From positions 1 to 7,626 of the forward strand of contig JAZADL010000049.1 of assembly GCA_036123635.1 (NCBI GenBank): a stretch of 7,626 nucleotides of DNA. Reading direction: 5' to 3'. The notes below the pieces were generated by a model. It was not told the origin of the DNA, searched no databases, and saw only the letters and a list, made by a program, of their open reading frames with translations. This stretch comes from UBA9410 sp036123635 (GTDB taxonomy: Bacteria > Actinomycetota > Acidimicrobiia > Acidimicrobiales > MedAcidi-G1). This document shows, piece after piece, positions 4,835 to 7,626 of the stretch; within the stretch, counting starts at the first letter, position 1; every line of letters begins with the position of its first letter. Both the position numbers and the translations under genes were made by a program.

Positions 4835-6583
4835 TCAGTCCGGCTCGACCAGCGCGGCGCCGGGGAAAGCCTGGGTCAGACGGTCTACTGCCGAACCCTC
4901 AGCCACGTCGGCGTCGACCAGGTCGTCCAGGTCGATCGACTCATCGGCAACCTTCGACTCATCGACAGCGACGGGGCGCGGTTTAGCGACCGGAGTCGGA
5001 GCTGGAGACCCATCTTCCACCACCAGGCGCACGGGCAGGCTTCCACCGAACCGCGCTGCCAGCACGTTCTCCAATTCTCCGCGAAGTTCCTCGCAGCGCC
5101 TGCGGTGGGTTTCGTTGGGCAGGGCCATGACGGCCGTGCCGTCCTGTACGTCGATGAACCGGGCGGCCGAGAAGCGAGCCCGAGCCTTGCGGCTCAGTCG
5201 GTCCATGAGGTCGTCTCCCCAGGCCATGACCAACTCGTCCCGGCTGGGTACCACCGCTGGAGGAGCGGCGGCTGCCGGCAAGGCGTCGGACTCTGTCGGG
5301 GCCGCAGGTGGCTCAGCGGTCGCAGCCTTGGTAGCCGCTGGGGGTGGCGGGGTGGCGGGAGCCAGCTTCGCCTGTCCCTCGGCTGCCGGGCCGGAACGCC
5401 GGGACGCCCGTGGAGGTAGCGGAGGCGGTGGAGCGACCGGACCCCGTCCGACCGACCTGTCCGATGTCGACGTCAAGGCGGCCTCAAGCGCCTCCACCCT
5501 CCTAGTCAGTTCTTCTAGGGAATCCGGACCGCCCGATCCGGACACCTCCGGTCCGGTCAGCCTCACCAGAGCCACCTCCAGATCGACCCTCGGATCGGGA
5601 GAGCGGCGCATGTCCACCAAGGCGGTGCCCAGTACCTCTAGGGCACGGGTAATCACGGCCGGAGGTGTCTCCTCGGCAAATCGTTCGGCACGTTCCCGGT
5701 CGGCAGCAGCCAGTTGCGATGGCGGAACGCCCATGGACACCAGGAAGACCTCCCGCAGCGCTCCCAGAAGGGCTTCTCCGGTCACCCGCGGCTCGCGGCC
5801 CCGGGCGATCCCCGCGGCCAAGGCCCCCAGGGCCCGCCCAGGATCTCTCTCGACAAGTGCCCCTAGCAGCTCATCGACCGAGGTGTCGTCGTCGGTGGTA
5901 CCTCCGGCCACTACCCGGTCCAGGGCCGACAGGGCGTCACGGGCCGAGCCCCGACCGGCCCGAACGGCGTGGTCGACGCCCATATCGTCGACGTCGAGAC
6001 CTGCCTCAACCACCACGTCGCGGACCAGGGACTCCAGGTCATCAGCGCCCAGGAGGTTCAACTCGAGGTGCTGGGAGCGGCTACGGATGGTCTCCACGAC
6101 CTTGTGGGGTTCGGTGGTGGCCAGCACGAAGACGACGTGGTCAGGAGGCTCCTCCAGCGTCTTGAGCAGGGCGTTCTCCGCCCCAGCGGTCAACATGTGG
6201 ACTTCGTCCAGGAGGTAAACCTTGGTCCGGCCAGGGGTTCCCAAGGCCACCTTGGACAACAGGTCCCGAATGTCATCGACCTTGTTGTTGGAGGCGGCGT
6301 CCAGTTCGTGAAGGTCGAACGAAGTGCCGGCGTCGATGGCCTCACACGAATCGCATAAGCAGCACGGTTCACCATCGGTGGCCTCACCCGTGCAGTTCAA
6401 GGCCTTGGCCAGAATCCGGGCCGCCGTGGTCTTTCCCGTTCCCCGGGGACCGCTAAGTAGGTAGGCGTGTAGGACGCGGCCTTCACGCACGGCGTTCTGC
6501 AGGGCGGCCACCACGTGCTCTTGGCCTCGGATCTCCGAGAACCGCCGGGGCCTAAAGCGCCGGTAGAGAGACGTGTACTCCAT
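4835..6583 (-). CDS. dnaX: DNA polymerase III subunit gamma/tau
   Basis: A 582-residue clamp-loader ATPase that loads the sliding clamp and tethers polymerase cores. The N-terminal AAA+ region is canonical: SLYRRFRPRRFSEIRGQ (5-21), Walker A GPRGTGKTT (45-53), zinc module Cys64/74/77/80, Walker B LLDEVHML (124-131), sensor 1 ATTEP (155-159), arginine-finger motif SRS with Arg169 (commonly SRC), and sensor 2 GSARDALS with Arg215. Domain III follows to about 365. Then comes a Pro/Ala-rich linker (about 390-450) and a tau-type C-terminal region (about 455-582) with an acidic stretch. The length fits a full tau product, and I saw no A-rich slippery heptamer for a shorter gamma form. The ATG at 6583 has no strong Shine-Dalgarno, but TAGGGT ends 6 nt upstream. 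recR follows in the same unit. Confidence 0.96.
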   Translation of the reverse strand: MEYTSLYRRFRPRRFSEIRGQEHVVAALQNAVREGRVLHAYLLSGPRGTGKTTAARILAKALNCTGEATDGEPCCLCDSCEAIDAGTSFDLHELDAASNNKVDDIRDLLSKVALGTPGRTKVYLLDEVHMLTAGAENALLKTLEEPPDHVVFVLATTEPHKVVETIRSRSQHLELNLLGADDLESLVRDVVVEAGLDVDDMGVDHAVRAGRGSARDALSALDRVVAGGTTDDDTSVDELLGALVERDPGRALGALAAGIARGREPRVTGEALLGALREVFLVSMGVPPSQLAAADRERAERFAEETPPAVITRALEVLGTALVDMRRSPDPRVDLEVALVRLTGPEVSGSGGPDSLEELTRRVEALEAALTSTSDRSVGRGPVAPPPPLPPRASRRSGPAAEGQAKLAPATPPPPAATKAATAEPPAAPTESDALPAAAAPPAVVPSRDELVMAWGDDLMDRLSRKARARFSAARFIDVQDGTAVMALPNETHRRRCEELRGELENVLAARFGGSLPVRLVVEDGSPAPTPVAKPRPVAVDESKVADESIDLDDLVDADVAEGSAVDRLTQAFPGAALVEPD

Positions 6584-6589
6584 GGGCCG

Positions 6590-6595
6590 ACCCTA
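6590..6595 (-). promoter_or_regulatory. -10-like element placed for a leaderless dnaX mRNA
   Basis: The - strand reads TAGGGT (TANNNT), then six bases, then the dnaX ATG. A start point about 7 nt downstream would coincide with the ATG. No recognisable -35 lies 16-18 bp upstream. The AGGG within the same element could instead serve as a distant, weak Shine-Dalgarno if dnaX is read through from the tRNA gene upstream. Confidence 0.35.
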
Positions 6596-6641
6596 CAGCG
6601 GCCCCGCGACCCCGACCGGTGGCGTCGCGATGTCAGTTCGG

Positions 6642-6728
6642 CGGAGGGAGTGGGATTCGAACCCACGGTGACCGTAAAGCCACACACGCGTTCCAGGCGT
6701 GCCGAATCGTCCGCTCTCGCATCCCTCC
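6642..6728 (-). tRNA. tRNA-Ser (anticodon GGA)
   Basis: On the - strand the acceptor arm GGAGGGA (6728-6722) pairs with TCCCTCC (6649-6643). The discriminator is G at 6642, and the next bases read CCG, so CCA is not encoded. The anticodon stem CACGC/GCGTG encloses loop CTGGAAC with anticodon GGA (complement at 6692-6694), which reads UCC/UCU. A long variable arm, as in serine tRNAs, precedes a standard T-arm with GTTCGAATC. Length is 87 nt including the discriminator. It lies 58 bp upstream of dnaX on the same strand. A TACCCT on the - strand at 6763-6768 is a possible -10 element about 35 nt upstream. Confidence 0.95.
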
Positions 6729-6833
6729 GGGACCCGACCCGGGGGCCGAGATCCGGGCGCCAAGGGTATCGAGCCCGACGACGGGATACGGAAGGCCGGG
6801 ATGTCCCCCAGGACGCGATCCGGGCAACAGCGG

Positions 6834-6839
6834 TATCGT
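6834..6839 (+). promoter_or_regulatory. -10-like element for the SRP RNA gene
   Basis: TATCGT at 6834-6839 predicts transcription starting near 6845-6847, which is exactly where the long SRP RNA helix begins (6845). A weak -35 candidate, AGGACG at 6810-6815, lies 18 bp upstream with only the GAC core matching. The agreement between predicted start and RNA structure is the main support. Confidence 0.4.
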
Positions 6840-6844
6840 TGTCG

Positions 6845-6984
6845 GGCACCCGTTCTGGAGTGTGGCGGTCGGGTCCTGTGCGACCGGGACCCGTGAACCG
6901 AGTCAGGGCCGGAAGGCAGCAGCTCTCAGCGGAACCCCCGGGGTGCCGCAGATCACCTGGCCGCCACGCTCGAGGACGGGTGCC
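6845..6984 (+). ncRNA. ffs: Signal recognition particle RNA (4.5S/SRP RNA)
   Basis: The universal SRP RNA tip is present at about 6898-6924: GTCAGGGCCGGAAGG followed by CAGCAGC, with the GGAA tetraloop closed by GGCC/GGC-type pairs and the asymmetric loop that binds Ffh. The two arms fold into one long hairpin. GTGGCGG (6862-6868) pairs with CCGCCAC (6961-6967), and GGCACCCGT (6845-6853) pairs with ACGGGTGCC (6976-6984). The eight bases between these helices on each side also pair, apart from one G-G opposition. The ends are set by where pairing stops and are approximate to a few bases. The RNA scaffolds Ffh and FtsY in co-translational membrane targeting. About 140 nt is longer than the common 95-115 nt of 4.5S types, and no Alu domain is evident. 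tadA follows at once, and dnaX is divergent, a neighbourhood also known from Bacillus. Confidence 0.88.
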
Positions 6985-6998
6985 TCTGCGCCTAGGCC

Positions 6999-7004
6999 TA
7001 TCGT
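6999..7004 (+). promoter_or_regulatory. -10-like element placed for a leaderless tadA mRNA
   Basis: TATCGT at 6999-7004, identical to the -10-like hexamer of the SRP RNA gene, is followed by seven bases and then the GTG at 7012. No -35 match is visible; that region falls in the 3' arm of the SRP RNA gene. It supports 7012 as the translation start and a tadA transcript separate from the SRP RNA. Confidence 0.4.
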
Positions 7005-7011
7005 CGACCGG

Positions 7012-7494
7012 GTGGACGAGCACCGAGCTTCCTCGATTGACCCCGGGTCGACCGACCATGACCTCATGGGCATAGCCCTGGCTGAGGCGGAGGCCGCAGC
7101 TAAAGCCGGTGAGGTGCCAATCGGCGCCGTGGTGGCGGTGGATGGTCGGGTGGTGGCCCGGCGCCACAACGAGCGTGAGGGGACCGGCGACCCCACAGCC
7201 CACGCCGAGGTCCTAGCCCTCCGGGATGCAGCGACGGCCGTCGGATCGTGGCGCCTGGACAACGCCACGCTGGTCGTGACGCTGGAGCCCTGCCCCATGT
7301 GTGCTGGCGCCGCCTGGGCGGCCCGGGTCGGCCGGGTGGTCTGGGGGGCGGCCAACGAGGAGGCAGGAGCGGCCGGCTCCCTCTACCACTTTGGGGTGGA
7401 CCCCCGCCTCAACCACGAGTTCGCCGTCGTTCCCGGTGTCCGGGCAGATGAGGGCGCGGCCCTCCTCACCCGGTTCTTCGCCGGCCGTCGCTGA
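7012..7494 (+). CDS. tadA: tRNA-specific adenosine deaminase TadA
   Basis: A 160-residue zinc-dependent deaminase that converts A34 to inosine in the anticodon of tRNA-Arg(ACG), allowing CGU/CGC/CGA decoding. The N-terminal helix with AEAEAAAKAGEVPIGAVV (24-41) is typical. The catalytic HAE motif is His64-Ala-Glu66 in PTAHAEVLAL, and the zinc ligands are Cys94 and Cys97 in EPCPMCAGA. LYHFGVDPRLNHE near the C-terminus fits the substrate-binding part of TadA. The start is GTG at 7012, since the alignable N-terminal helix begins before the first in-frame ATG (7066) and a -10-like element lies 7 nt upstream. There is no Shine-Dalgarno at either. The TGA at 7492-7494 is followed directly by an in-frame TAG. 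It lies downstream of the SRP RNA and 49 bp before a tRNA-Ser gene. Confidence 0.93.
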   Translation: MDEHRASSIDPGSTDHDLMGIALAEAEAAAKAGEVPIGAVVAVDGRVVARRHNEREGTGDPTAHAEVLALRDAATAVGSWRLDNATLVVTLEPCPMCAGAAWAARVGRVVWGAANEEAGAAGSLYHFGVDPRLNHEFAVVPGVRADEGAALLTRFFAGRR

Positions 7495-7507
7495 TAGCGA
7501 CGCTCGG

Positions 7508-7536
7508 TTGGCCGCCCAGCGGCACCTCAGTAGTCT
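7508..7536 (+). promoter_or_regulatory. Predicted promoter of tRNA-Ser(CGA)
   Basis: TTGGCC at 7508-7513, a 17-bp spacer, and TAGTCT at 7531-7536 form the best promoter match in the window. The first base of the mature tRNA (7544) lies 8 nt after the -10-like hexamer, so the transcript would carry a 5' leader of only zero to about two bases. The element lies wholly in the 49-bp gap after tadA. Confidence 0.55.
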
Positions 7537-7543
7537 CGGCGAC

Positions 7544-7626
7544 GGAAGGTTGCCAGAGCGGACGAATGGGGCGGCCTCGAAAGCCGTTGTGGCCTCCGGG
7601 TCACCGTGGGTTCGAATCCCACACCT
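7544..7626 (+). tRNA. tRNA-Ser (anticodon CGA), 3' end cut by the window
   Basis: The acceptor 5' strand is GGAAGGT (7544-7550). The window ends with the first four bases of the matching 3' strand (ACCT, 7623-7626), so three acceptor bases and the discriminator are missing. Anticodon loop CTCGAAA (7576-7582) carries anticodon CGA at 7578-7580, which reads UCG. The stem is GCGGC/GCCGT with one G-U pair. A long variable arm and a T-arm with GTTCGAATC are present. A 24-bp block covering the end of the variable arm and the T-arm is identical to that of the tRNA-Ser(GGA) gene on the opposite strand at 6650-6673. Confidence 0.94.

Noticed and set aside
4113..6218. A 701-codon open frame on the + strand opposite recR and dnaX
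   Set aside because: It lies antisense to two unmistakable genes with complete motifs. Its translation is low-complexity (Ser/Arg/Ala/Pro-rich) without any family feature, as expected from mirror frames in GC-rich DNA.
4835..6583. Programmed frameshift in dnaX giving a short gamma form
   Set aside because: No A-rich slippery heptamer with a following stem was seen in the coding strand; the gene is GC-rich throughout.
6619..7011. A longer tadA product reaching back across the SRP RNA and the tRNA-Ser gene
   Set aside because: The frame happens to be open through two structural RNA genes, and the translated extension has no TadA similarity.
1..7626. Mobile element, CRISPR array, toxin-antitoxin or other defence system
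   Set aside because: No transposase, integrase, terminal inverted repeats, regularly spaced repeats or small toxin/antitoxin pairs were found. All gene-length space is taken by housekeeping genes.

Overview
The window is GC-rich (about two thirds G+C by eye) and gene-dense. It looks like an ordinary chromosomal segment of an actinobacterium. The strongest taxonomic cue is the acyl-CoA carboxylase carboxyltransferase gene followed by a tiny epsilon-subunit gene, a pairing characteristic of Actinomycetota. GTG and TTG starts and a second, leaderless-looking class of starts agree with this. A deep-branching class such as Acidimicrobiia is a guess only.

Layout. Positions 1-156 hold the 3' end of an unidentified + strand gene. 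Convergent to it is a - strand unit, accD5 (369-1925) then accE (175-351), encoding the beta and epsilon subunits of a propionyl/acetyl-CoA carboxylase. Divergent from accD5 is a LOG-type phosphoribohydrolase (2001-2567, +). Convergent with that is a - strand pair: methylmalonyl-CoA epimerase (3505-3906, TTG start) followed by a stand-alone 5'-3' exonuclease (2595-3485). A 305-bp gene-free gap (3907-4211) carries two DnaA-box-like sequences and an AT-richer island. Next come recR (4212-4814) and dnaX (4835-6583), both on the - strand, and a tRNA-Ser(GGA) gene (-). On the + strand follow the SRP RNA gene (about 6845-6984), tadA (7012-7494) and a tRNA-Ser(CGA) gene cut by the window end.

How the genes relate. 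The carboxylase and the epimerase catalyse consecutive steps of propionyl-CoA to succinyl-CoA conversion, although they sit in separate units. The block recR/dnaX/SRP RNA/tadA matches a gene neighbourhood known from Firmicutes (tadA-scr-dnaX-yaaK-recR in Bacillus subtilis). Here dnaX and recR are divergent from the SRP RNA and tadA, and the YbaB/EbfC gene that often lies between dnaX and recR is missing.

Regulation. LOG, dnaX and tadA lack a convincing Shine-Dalgarno but have a TANNNT -10-like element 6-7 nt before the start codon, which suggests leaderless mRNAs. accE, the epimerase, the exonuclease and recR have Shine-Dalgarno sequences. I found no mobile element, CRISPR array, defence system or other clearly novel system. 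The more interesting points are the regulatory patterns, the DnaA-box gap, the long SRP RNA helix and the specificity residue of the carboxylase.
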